Shown: one piece after another, positions 1-5,147 of the stretch
How positions within the stretch are numbered: position 1 is the first letter of the stretch
Layout: each line of letters starts with the position of its first letter
Assembly (NCBI GenBank): GCA_005879675.1
Contig: VBJE01000101.1
Location: forward strand, 1 to 5,147
Direction: 5' to 3'
Source: Chloroflexota bacterium
Lineage (GTDB): Bacteria; Chloroflexota; Dormibacteria; Dormibacterales; Dormibacteraceae
Length of the DNA: 5,147 nucleotides
Made by a program: the position numbers and the translations under genes
Notes under the pieces: model-generated
Told to the model about the DNA's origin: nothing
Seen by the model: the letters and a program-made list of their open reading frames with translations, nothing else
Databases searched by the model: none

Positions 1-1033
1 GCTCGACGATCTTCCACCAGCGGCCTTTGTCGGGGAAGTCGGGGGTGCCTTCGTACACGATCCCCGTGGTGCCGTTGGCGAGAGGGCCGAAGACGATGTA
101 GCTGTGGCCAGTGACCCATCCGATGTCGGCGGCGCACCAGTAAACGGACTTCGGCTTGACGTCGAAGATGTAGTGGTGAGTCGTCGCGATACCGACCAGG
201 TATCCGGCGGTCGGACAAAGGCCGCTGGTGTAGAGCAGATAGAGCAGGTCCTCCGCATCCATCGGCTCGCATGGACATTCCTTGGGGTCGTCGCCCACTT
301 CCTTTAATGCGTCGTGGGCCCATACGTCACGGCCTTGCGTCCAGGCGACGTCGCCGCCCGTGCGCTTGACGACCAGGCAGCGCGTGACTGTCGGCGACTC
401 TGTCATCGCCGCGTCGGCGTTGGCCTTGAGAGGAACTTTGTTGCCGCGGCGCCAGCCCTCGTCCTGGGTGATGAGGAGCTCGCACTGCATGTCGTTCATG
501 CGCCCGGCGAGGGCCTCGGCGCTGAAGCCACCGAACACGACCGTGAATGGCGCGCCGATGCGGGTGCACGCGAGCATCGCAGTCGGCAGCTCGGGGATCA
601 TGCCCATGTAGATGCCGATGTGGGTGCCCTTCTTGACGCCGAGCTTCTTCAGCGCGTTCGCGAAGCGGACGACGTCCTTCTGCAGCTCGCCGAAGGTGAT
701 CTGGCGGCGGTCGTCCTCAGGCTCGCCTTCCCAGAAGTAGGCGATCTTGTCTTTCAGCCCGCCCTCGACGTGGCGGTCGACGCAGTTGTAGCAGACGTTG
801 AGCTTGCCGCCGATGTACCACTTGGCGTAGGGCGCCTTCCATTCGTAGAGCTTGTTCCAGGGCTCGAAAAAGGTGATCCGCCTGGACTCTTCGGTCCAGA
901 ACTCGTCAAGTCCCCTGCCGTAGATCTCGGGCCTGGCGTTCGCCTGGTGGCTGAACTCGGGGCTGGGCGGGTACCGCCGCTCCTCGACCTGGAGGGTCTC
1001 GATGGCATGGCCGCTTGAACTCGATTCGCTCAT
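1..1033 (-). CDS. acs: Acetyl-CoA synthetase, N-terminal part (3' end outside window), adenylation loop missing
   Basis: AMP-forming acetate:CoA ligase, a cytosolic enzyme that converts acetate, ATP and CoA to acetyl-CoA. The frame starts at ATG 1033-1031 and stays open to the left edge (344 codons; the family is about 650 residues). Family hallmarks read clearly: FFEPWNKLYEW near the N-terminus, VVFGGFSAEAL, the WRRGNK segment (residues 194-199, CoA-binding region), CPCEPMDAEDLLYLLYTSG, then GYLVG, YWCAADIGWVTGHSYIVFGP and YEGTPDFPDKGRWW. The anomaly is at residues 268-278. The text goes YTSG-LCPTA-GYLVG, whereas the family has about 13 residues between these blocks, including the ATP-phosphate-binding STGKPKG loop. 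Eight codons are therefore missing, in frame, and this copy is probably inactive unless the sequence is wrong. No good Shine-Dalgarno precedes the ATG, and no alternative ATG/GTG/TTG start lies just upstream in frame. It is divergent from the cyclase gene. Family identity is very secure; functionality is doubtful. Confidence 0.95.
   Translation of the reverse strand, partial: MSESSSSGHAIETLQVEERRYPPSPEFSHQANARPEIYGRGLDEFWTEESRRITFFEPWNKLYEWKAPYAKWYIGGKLNVCYNCVDRHVEGGLKDKIAYFWEGEPEDDRRQITFGELQKDVVRFANALKKLGVKKGTHIGIYMGMIPELPTAMLACTRIGAPFTVVFGGFSAEALAGRMNDMQCELLITQDEGWRRGNKVPLKANADAAMTESPTVTRCLVVKRTGGDVAWTQGRDVWAHDALKEVGDDPKECPCEPMDAEDLLYLLYTSGLCPTAGYLVGIATTHHYIFDVKPKSVYWCAADIGWVTGHSYIVFGPLANGTTGIVYEGTPDFPDKGRWWKIVE
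15..31 (+). repeat. Inverted repeat arm 1, inside acs
   Basis: The 17 bases CACCAGCGGCCTTTGTC on the plus strand are a perfect inverted copy of 214-230. On the coding (minus) strand this stretch encodes the conserved Asp-Lys-Gly-Arg-Trp part of acs, so it is the arm in its normal family context and the likely donor. The match ends exactly at both sides: base 14 and base 32 differ from the partner. Confidence 0.9.
214..230 (-). repeat. Inverted repeat arm 2, at the acs deletion junction
   Basis: Read on the minus strand this is CACCAGCGGCCTTTGTC, identical over 17 bases to plus-strand 15-31. Its first 10 bases belong to the normal codons for Tyr-Thr-Ser-Gly. The last 7 (CTTTGTC) stand where the adenylation loop codons should be, and after them the normal gene resumes with codons for Thr-Ala-Gly-Tyr. 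The foreign-looking filler therefore matches the complement of a site about 200 bases downstream in the same gene. Confidence 0.9.
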
Positions 1034-1076
1034 ATCGCCAGTATGCCGTGGCCTGCGTAAGGAGTGCGGATCACTC

Positions 1077-1104
1077 TCCTGAAGGTCTAACCTTCTGCTC
1101 AGGA
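1077..1104. promoter_or_regulatory. Dyad-symmetric element between acs and the cyclase gene
   Basis: In the 114-bp divergent intergenic region, GAAGGT (1081-1086) and ACCTTC (1090-1095) form a perfect inverted repeat with a 3-base centre. A second, outer pair, TCCT (1077-1080) and AGGA (1101-1104), extends it with a 5-base bulge at 1096-1100. The location suits an operator for one or both divergent genes, or an mRNA hairpin in the acs leader. It does not resemble the CRP/GlxR consensus (TGTGA-N6-TCACA), and no poly-T run follows, so it is not a terminator. No convincing -35/-10 pair was found in this region for either direction. The regulator is unknown. Confidence 0.4.
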
Positions 1105-1147
1105 AGGCCCGCCGGGGGAAATCGGGCCGACCTGAGGGTAGGATCGG

Positions 1148-2797
1148 GTGCAGCCAGGCATCGTGGGGTTGCGAGGGTCACTCCTCGCGGCGTGGGAACA
1201 GGACTTGCGGGCGGTGCGGCAGGACGCATTCGACGTCGGCCGCGGTCGCGAAGCCCTGGTCTTCATTCAGCGTTTTTACGGGCTGATCTCGGACCTGCGC
1301 GCGCCCATACAGCGTGCGTGGGGACCCGGCGGCCACGTCCACGTGGTCGACTCGCCGGATCTCGGTGGCCCGGGACCGCGGGTCTCGCAGTCGAGGATCC
1401 GGCTGCGCAATCACGGCGACCTGGTGGCGGTGGAGCTGTTCTCGTACGCCGACGGGTCGTACCGCGCCAATGAAGCCGCGGGCCTCGACCGCGACATCCG
1501 GGTCGTGGACGTCGAACCCCTGACTTTGGTCAACGAGCTGTACCGCACCGCCGTCGACTTCTTGCAGGTGGCGCTGAACCTCGACCTGATGCTGGGCGGG
1601 TCGGCCTGGCTGTACGAGCACGTGGCGGCGAACCTGTTCGTGGAGTCAGCGCGATGGGCTTCGCTCGGCGAGGTGTACCGGCGGGCGACGCGGGAGTACG
1701 CGGTCGCTGACAGCTTCGAGAGCATGGCGGCGCTGTTTGCGCCGAAGGCAGATCACAACGGGTCGAACGGATCCAACGGCTCCTCGAACGGATCGAGCGC
1801 GTCGAGCGAGGGAGCCGACAGCGGTGACCTGGTGCTCTCGATCGAGCAGCTCCAGCGCTATCACGAGCCGCAGCCCGACCTGGGCAACTACCTGCAGCTC
1901 GTGCACGTTGCCGTCGCGGCCGACCAGGAGGACCGGGCGGTCACCAGCTCGGAGATCGCCTCGAGCCTGGGCATCGATCCGCTCGCGATCATCAAGCTGG
2001 GGAGGTTGGTCGCGGCGGCGCCAGACGTGTGCCGCGAGGGGAAGTTCGACGAGGACTTCTCGTCCTGGGAGTTTCTGCCTTCCTACAACGTGCACTTTTT
2101 CCGCCGCGTGCACACGATCGATGACTTCCTGGTCGTGGAGTCGTCGCTGGTGCCGCGCGCCGCGGACCAGGGCACGACCACCACCACGCCCGGCCAGGGG
2201 GGAACCGGGTTCAAGGTCGAAGACGGGTCGTCTCTGCCGGACGGGATCGTCACCTTCCTGATGACGGACATCGTCGAGTCGACGCCGCTGTGGCTGCAGA
2301 GCAGGGCGTCGATGTACCAGGCGATGCGCCGCCACGACCAGCTTCTGACCGGCGCGATCGAGGCGAACGGCGGGATCGTGTTGAAAGAGCGGGGCGAGGG
2401 CGATTCGTTCTTCGCCGTGTTCCTGCGCGCGACGGATGCGGTGGTGGCGGCGGTGGAGGCGCAGATCGCGATTCAGTCTGAGCAGTGGCCGGACCGGTTG
2501 TCGCTCGCGGTGCGGATGGCGGTGCTGACCGGTGAGGCGGACGCCGCCGACCGGGACTATCGCTCGCCGGCCGTGAATCGGTGCGCGAAGCTTCGGCGGC
2601 GGGCGGTGGGGCGGCAGATCCTCGTGTCGGAGACCACGTACTCGATCGTGGCCGACATACTCCGCGACGACATCCGGCTGGAGTCGGTGGGAAAGCGTCG
2701 CCTCGAGGGACACGACCGCCCCGAAGAGGTGTACGTGGTCGAGCACGCGGAGGTGGAGCTGGTCGGGGCGGTGGACGAGGACGAGGTGCTGGCCTAA
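1148..2797 (+). CDS. Class III adenylate/guanylate cyclase-domain protein with novel N-terminal region
   Basis: Predicted to make cyclic nucleotide (probably cAMP) from NTP; 549 residues with no obvious membrane segment. The GTG start at 1148 is preceded by GAGGG (1134-1138), 9 bases upstream. Residues 1-200 are unrecognised. Residues 204-220 are an Asn-Gly-Ser linker. Residues 228-337 form a second region with a helix-turn-helix-like stretch (TSSEIASSLGIDPLAIIKLG, 266-285). A Thr/Gly-rich linker (342-354) leads to the cyclase domain from residue 365. There, VTFLMTDIVEST supplies the first metal Asp (D374) and RGEGDSFFAVF the second (D419), and DYRSPAVNRCAKL holds the transition-state Asn (N477). 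The usual Arg four residues later is Lys481, and the Gly common before Pro-Ala-Val-Asn is Ser473. The C-terminus is acidic. It is divergent from acs. The cyclase family call is firm; activity and the N-terminal role are open. Confidence 0.88.
   Translation: MQPGIVGLRGSLLAAWEQDLRAVRQDAFDVGRGREALVFIQRFYGLISDLRAPIQRAWGPGGHVHVVDSPDLGGPGPRVSQSRIRLRNHGDLVAVELFSYADGSYRANEAAGLDRDIRVVDVEPLTLVNELYRTAVDFLQVALNLDLMLGGSAWLYEHVAANLFVESARWASLGEVYRRATREYAVADSFESMAALFAPKADHNGSNGSNGSSNGSSASSEGADSGDLVLSIEQLQRYHEPQPDLGNYLQLVHVAVAADQEDRAVTSSEIASSLGIDPLAIIKLGRLVAAAPDVCREGKFDEDFSSWEFLPSYNVHFFRRVHTIDDFLVVESSLVPRAADQGTTTTTPGQGGTGFKVEDGSSLPDGIVTFLMTDIVESTPLWLQSRASMYQAMRRHDQLLTGAIEANGGIVLKERGEGDSFFAVFLRATDAVVAAVEAQIAIQSEQWPDRLSLAVRMAVLTGEADAADRDYRSPAVNRCAKLRRRAVGRQILVSETTYSIVADILRDDIRLESVGKRRLEGHDRPEEVYVVEHAEVELVGAVDEDEVLA
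1757..1807 (+). repeat. Asn-Gly-Ser low-complexity linker repeat in cyclase gene
   Basis: Codons 204-220 encode degenerate Asn-Gly-Ser units (NGSNGSNGSSNGSSASS) built from reiterated aacggnTcn-type codons. This marks a flexible tether between the N-terminal region and the central helix-turn-helix-like region. Such simple repeats vary in length by slippage, so length differences between strains would be expected. Confidence 0.8.
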
Positions 2798-2865
2798 ACA
2801 GGCTGGGTTGACACGCCCGATACGCTGAGGCTGGTTGGCCGGCGGGGGAGGGAACGGTCACAGAA

Positions 2866-2872
2866 GGGAGGG
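2866..2872 (+). promoter_or_regulatory. Ribosome binding site favouring the GTG start of the transporter gene
   Basis: GGGAGGG lies 11 bases before GTG 2884. The only nearby alternative ATG, at 2938 (residue 19), has no purine-rich motif in the preceding 20 bases, so the upstream GTG is preferred. The spacing is a little long, and the first 18 residues are not needed for the transporter fold, so the choice is not certain. Confidence 0.5.
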
Positions 2873-2883
2873 ACCCGCCAGGG

Positions 2884-3927
2884 GTGTCTCTATTCGGCTG
2901 GAAGGCCCGGCGGCGAAATGCCGTTGAATGTTCAGCCATGGGAGCGAAGCCCGCTACAGCCGCCGGGGTGACCATCGACCGGTTCTCGGTTGTCCTCGTC
3001 GCCGTCGCGGCGACGCTTTGGGCGACCGACACCTACTTCCGCAGTCAGCTCGTGACCCACCTCTCGGCGACCGAGATCGTCGTCGCCGAGGACGCGCTGA
3101 TCACGCTGTTCCTCATCCCGGTCCTGGTGCGAAGCGCTGGTCAGCTGCGACACCTCGGGCCGCGCGGCTGGCTCGCGGTGGCAGGCATCGCGGTCGGCGC
3201 TCAATCGCTCGCGACGATCCTCTTCACGGCCTCGTTTCAGGCCGCCGCGAGCTACCAGGTCTTCGCCGAGACGTTCGTCCTCCAGCAGACCCAGCCGCTG
3301 ATCGCGATCCTGCTGGCCTGGCTCATCCTCGGCGAGCGCCGCCGCGCGTGGTTCTGGCCCGCGGTCGCGGTCGCCCTGGTCGGCGTCTACCTGGTCCTGT
3401 TCGCCCAGGATCCGAAGGCTCCGCTCTCGGCCCTGCAGCGCGGCCGCATGGAGGTCGGCCTGCTGGCGCTCGGCGCGGCGGCGCTCTGGGCGAGTGGCAC
3501 GGTCCTTGGCCGGTTTGCTCTGGGCGCGATCAACTTCTGGTCCATGACCGCGCTCCGCTTCACCCTCGCCTTGCCGGTGCTGGTCGTCATCGTCCTGGTC
3601 CAGTACGGACTCGCCGGTTTTTCCCACTACCGGGTGAGCGACTTCGTCCCCAACCTTCTGGCCATCGCCCTCGTGCCCGGCCTTCTTGCGCTGCTGCTCT
3701 ACTACCGCGCCCTCTCGCGCACCCCGGCGTCGCTGGCCACGATCGCCGAGATGGCCTATCCCGTCGCCGCCACCCTCATCGCCTCCGCCCCTCCCTTCAA
3801 CCAGCCGCTCTACCCGGCCCAGGTCGTGGGCACGGCGCTTCTGATCGGGGTGATCGTCTTCCTGAACTTGACCAAAGAGCGCGCCGCGGAGGTTTCGCAG
3901 GCGGCGCTCAAGCTGGCCGAGAGCTGA
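2884..3927 (+). CDS. EamA/DMT-superfamily membrane transporter (RhaT/YdcZ-like permease)
   Basis: Integral inner-membrane permease of the drug/metabolite transporter superfamily; the substrate cannot be read from sequence (exporters of amino acids, metabolites or drugs are typical). The 347 residues show two EamA repeats of about five hydrophobic helices each, roughly residues 36-173 and 191-329. The first repeat ends in the family signature LLAWLILGERRRAWFWPAV-ALVGVYLV (143-171). The second repeat has the matching YPVAATLIAS helix (292-301) but lacks the Gly-Glu pair. Length is slightly above the usual 280-310 because of an 18-residue charged N-terminal extension if GTG 2884 is the start; ATG 2938 would remove it. 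The upstream gap to the cyclase gene is 86 bp, so it may have its own promoter. The SRPBCC gene follows after 20 bp and is probably co-transcribed. Family is secure, substrate unknown. Confidence 0.88.
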   Translation: MSLFGWKARRRNAVECSAMGAKPATAAGVTIDRFSVVLVAVAATLWATDTYFRSQLVTHLSATEIVVAEDALITLFLIPVLVRSAGQLRHLGPRGWLAVAGIAVGAQSLATILFTASFQAAASYQVFAETFVLQQTQPLIAILLAWLILGERRRAWFWPAVAVALVGVYLVLFAQDPKAPLSALQRGRMEVGLLALGAAALWASGTVLGRFALGAINFWSMTALRFTLALPVLVVIVLVQYGLAGFSHYRVSDFVPNLLAIALVPGLLALLLYYRALSRTPASLATIAEMAYPVAATLIASAPPFNQPLYPAQVVGTALLIGVIVFLNLTKERAAEVSQAALKLAES

Positions 3928-3933
3928 GGGCAC

Positions 3934-3945
3934 GAGGAGGAGAGG
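3934..3945 (+). promoter_or_regulatory. Strong ribosome binding site of the SRPBCC gene
   Basis: GAGGAGGAGAGG is a purine run in the 20-bp gap after the transporter stop, with its GGAGG core (3936-3940) 7 bases before ATG 3948. It fixes the start of the 140-residue protein and argues against reading the frame further upstream. Confidence 0.8.
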
Positions 3946-3947
3946 TC

Positions 3948-4370
3948 ATGGCGCGCGAGTACGGCACGTCGGTGGATTCATCCGCATCTCCTGAAAAGGT
4001 CTGGCGTATCTGGTCTGACATGTCGACGTGGGGGGAGTGGAACCCGAACGTCGCCACGATGGACTGGGAGGGCGGATTCGCATCCGGCTCGACCGGCGTC
4101 ATGAACACCAGGGCCGGCCAGCACCACCGGATGCAGCTCGTGGACGTCCAGCCCGGTCGCAGCTTCGGGCTGATCACGAGCGTCGTCCCGGGGACGAAGT
4201 TCCGCTTCAACTGCCGCATCGAGCCCGCGGGCGTGAAGACGAAGATCAGCCAGACGGTCGAGGTCGGCGGCCTGCTCGGGCCGGTGATCGGCGGCATGCT
4301 GGGGCCGCAGGTCTCAAGGGACTTCGGCACCCTCCTGGGCAACCTGGCCCGCAAGGCCGAGACCTCCTAG
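3948..4370 (+). CDS. SRPBCC-fold protein (polyketide cyclase/dehydrase-like)
   Basis: Small soluble protein of 140 residues in the START/Bet v1-like SRPBCC superfamily, whose members bind hydrophobic ligands in a deep cavity; some are cyclases or aromatase-type enzymes, many are uncharacterised. Family signs: an N-terminal strand followed by SSASPEKVWRIWSDMSTWGEWNP (residues 11-33), the typical 'ASPEKVW..WSD...W..W.P' opening; a central strand set with LVDVQPGRSFGL (64-75); and a C-terminal amphipathic helix (119-137, QVSRDFGTLLGNLARKAE). Length matches the family. The start is set by a strong ribosome binding site, and the gene follows the transporter stop by 20 bp, so the two are likely one transcript. 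Ligand and role are unknown; a link to the transported compound is only a guess. Confidence 0.85.
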   Translation: MAREYGTSVDSSASPEKVWRIWSDMSTWGEWNPNVATMDWEGGFASGSTGVMNTRAGQHHRMQLVDVQPGRSFGLITSVVPGTKFRFNCRIEPAGVKTKISQTVEVGGLLGPVIGGMLGPQVSRDFGTLLGNLARKAETS

Positions 4371-4372
4371 GC

Positions 4373-4420
4373 GTCGACCTCGGACATCAGACATATATGT
4401 CGACCTCAGACACATATAAG
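4373..4420. repeat. Imperfect tandem repeat, period 26, in convergent intergenic gap
   Basis: GTCGACCTC occurs at 4373-4381 and again at 4399-4407. In each copy it is followed by one variable base, then GACA, and a short distance later ACATATA (4391-4397 and 4412-4418). The second unit is shortened by a few bases. The AT-rich tails stand out sharply from the GC-rich surroundings. The repeat fills almost the whole 58-bp space between the SRPBCC stop and the stop of the opposing membrane-protein gene. Confidence 0.7.
4390..4401. repeat. Perfect 12-bp palindrome GACATATATGTC
   Basis: GACATATATGTC is identical to its reverse complement and spans the junction of the two tandem units, between two convergent genes. 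It is too short and lacks the loop and T-run needed for an intrinsic terminator. A protein-binding site or a leftover of a dispersed small repeat are both possible. Confidence 0.6.
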
Positions 4421-4428
4421 GACGCGCG

Positions 4429-4923
4429 CTAGGGCCGGGCCAGGGCGCCGATCCTGCGTTGGAAGGCCGCCGACGATCTCCGCCAGCTGATCCAGGCTCC
4501 CGCGAGCATCGCAATCAGGAACAAGATCAACCCCGCCCCCAGGATCGAGGGCCCGATCCGGCCCGCCGCGACAGCTGACAGGAGAGGCGCCCAGTCGACG
4601 GTCGCGGCGGCGTTGAGCCAGGCGATCAGCCCGCAGACAAACGCAAAGCCCGCGATGTTCCATCGCTTCTCCTCACGCGACATCTGGCCGAGGTCGAGGC
4701 GTCGCTGCCTTGGCGCCACCCGCATCCTGCTGAGACGTGTGAGCAACACGAGCCACACGACCAGCATCACGACGCCGATGGCGAGCGCGATCCATGGGTA
4801 CGCGGTCTTGTCGATCGGCGACAGGTCGGCCGAGCCGGCCCACGCGGCCATCGGCAGCGCCCACATCAAGCTGCTCAAGGCCGCAAAGCCGGTGCGCCCG
4901 AAACGATCGACGAGCCGGTTCAC
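4429..4923 (-). CDS. Four-helix membrane protein of unknown function
   Basis: Not a family I recognise. The chosen start is GTG 4923-4921, which overlaps the TGA of the upstream SDR gene by four bases (GTGA), the usual sign of translational coupling. The frame is open further upstream, but that stretch lies inside the SDR gene and reads as Arg/Pro-rich noise. The 164-residue product has four hydrophobic segments at about 12-30, 43-63, 88-105 and 124-147, with a basic loop (RLSRMRVAPRQRRLD, 63-77) between the second and third, and a basic C-terminal tail (WRRSSAAFQRRIGALARP), both likely cytoplasmic. No catalytic motif, signal peptidase site or cysteine pair is visible. It is converging with the SRPBCC gene and shares an operon with the SDR-type gene, which is the only clue to its role. 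Confidence 0.7.
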   Translation of the reverse strand: MNRLVDRFGRTGFAALSSLMWALPMAAWAGSADLSPIDKTAYPWIALAIGVVMLVVWLVLLTRLSRMRVAPRQRRLDLGQMSREEKRWNIAGFAFVCGLIAWLNAAATVDWAPLLSAVAAGRIGPSILGAGLILFLIAMLAGAWISWRRSSAAFQRRIGALARP

Positions 4924-5147
4924 GAGAGCGCGTACCGGTTCGCGAGGTGTTGCTCGAACGTGATCACTCCCTCCCTGTGGTCGGGGCATGTCAGCCGACC
5001 CTCGGCGAACTGGCGACTGAACTTGAACGGCAATGGCAGGTCGACCAGGCGCCGGCGCGCCTGGCGGGCCTCGAGCCACGCTTCCGCGACCGACTTGAAG
5101 GTGCGGACCTCGGGGCCTCCGAAGTCGGCGAGCAATCCCGCAGGTTC
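4920..5147 (-). CDS. Atypical SDR / NmrA-like NAD(P)-binding protein, C-terminal end (5' end outside window)
   Basis: The last 75 residues of a protein whose frame is open to the right edge. The visible part starts EPAGLLADFGGPEVRTFKSVAEAWLEA, followed by RRRLVDLPLPFKFSRQFAEGRLTCPD and ends ITFEQHLANRYALS. This order (Asp-Phe-Gly-Gly-Pro-Glu, a helix, a Leu-Pro-Leu-Pro turn, then a Thr-Phe/Trp-Glu-X-Leu end) is typical of the C-terminus of NmrA-like atypical short-chain dehydrogenases, about 250 residues long, which bind NAD(P)H with an N-terminal Rossmann fold. That fold would lie beyond the window, so cofactor binding cannot be checked. A TTG at 5135 could be a start, but the 71-residue product would lack the whole fold, so truncation by the window edge is far more likely. 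Its stop overlaps the start of the membrane-protein gene. Confidence 0.7.
   Translation of the reverse strand, partial: EPAGLLADFGGPEVRTFKSVAEAWLEARQARRRLVDLPLPFKFSRQFAEGRLTCPDHREGVITFEQHLANRYALS

Noticed and set aside
314..1018. Long plus-strand open frame opposite acs (234 codons).
   Set aside because: It is antisense to a frame that reads as conserved acetyl-CoA synthetase, and its Val/Leu/Ala/Asp-rich text is typical of a shadow in GC-rich DNA.
1031..1075. Fourteen-codon minus-strand mini-frame starting at a GTG and ending in a TGA that overlaps the acs ATG, resembling a leader peptide.
   Set aside because: The only purine-rich motif sits one base from the GTG, too close to work, and nothing in the peptide suggests attenuation.
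1646..2746. 366-codon minus-strand open frame opposite the cyclase gene.
   Set aside because: Arg/His/Pro-rich composition with no motif, and the opposite strand carries an unmistakable cyclase domain.
2808..2813. TTGACA resembling a -35 box upstream of the transporter gene.
   Set aside because: No acceptable -10 hexamer lies 16-18 bases downstream (the position reads CTGGTT), so a promoter cannot be claimed.
2932..3933. 333-codon minus-strand frame opposite the transporter gene.
   Set aside because: Highly charged, Glu/Arg/Asp-rich antisense of hydrophobic codons; no recognisable domain.
2928..4370. 480-codon plus-strand frame that would fuse an upstream stretch to the SRPBCC protein.
   Set aside because: The first 340 codons run out of frame through the transporter gene and are Arg/Pro/Gly noise. 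A strong ribosome site sets the real SRPBCC start at 3948.
4924..5079. N-terminal extension of the membrane protein to an upstream start at 5079.
   Set aside because: It would overlap the conserved SDR C-terminus in another frame and has Arg/Pro-rich noise composition. The GTGA overlap start at 4923 is far better placed.

Overview
This GC-rich window carries six protein genes and looks like an Actinomycetota chromosome. That placement is an inference from the flavour of the acetyl-CoA synthetase and class III cyclase sequences; no marker gene is present to prove it. No RNA gene, CRISPR array, insertion sequence or convincing intrinsic terminator was found.

Layout. (1) 1033 to 1, minus strand: the N-terminal 344 residues of an acetyl-CoA synthetase (acs), cut by the left edge. 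(2) 1034-1147: a divergent intergenic region with a dyad-symmetric element. (3) 1148-2797, plus: a 549-residue protein with an unrecognised N-terminal region, an Asn-Gly-Ser linker, a possible helix-turn-helix and a C-terminal class III nucleotide cyclase domain. (4) 2884-3927 and 3948-4370, plus: a probable operon of an EamA/DMT-family transporter and an SRPBCC-fold protein. (5) 4371-4428: a short convergent intergenic region with an AT-rich imperfect tandem repeat and a perfect 12-bp palindrome. (6) Minus strand from the right edge: the C-terminal end of an atypical SDR (NmrA-like) protein, whose stop overlaps by 4 bases the GTG start of a small four-helix membrane protein (4923 to 4429).

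The most unusual observation is in acs. The reading frame stays open, but the hallmark adenylation motif that should follow Tyr-Thr-Ser-Gly (the Ser/Thr-Thr-Gly-Lys-Pro-Lys-Gly loop) is missing, a net loss of 8 codons. The short sequence that replaces it is part of a perfect 17-bp inverted copy of a site about 200 bp further along the same gene. That pattern fits a template-switch mutation between inverted sequences, or an assembly or amplification artefact with the same geometry. If real, this acs copy is probably catalytically dead or strongly impaired.

The divergent acs/cyclase pair invites a functional link, because in mycobacteria acetyl-CoA synthetase activity is controlled by a cAMP-responsive protein acetyltransferase. 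That link is only an inference here. The other gene pairs look like ordinary small operons with no obvious shared pathway.
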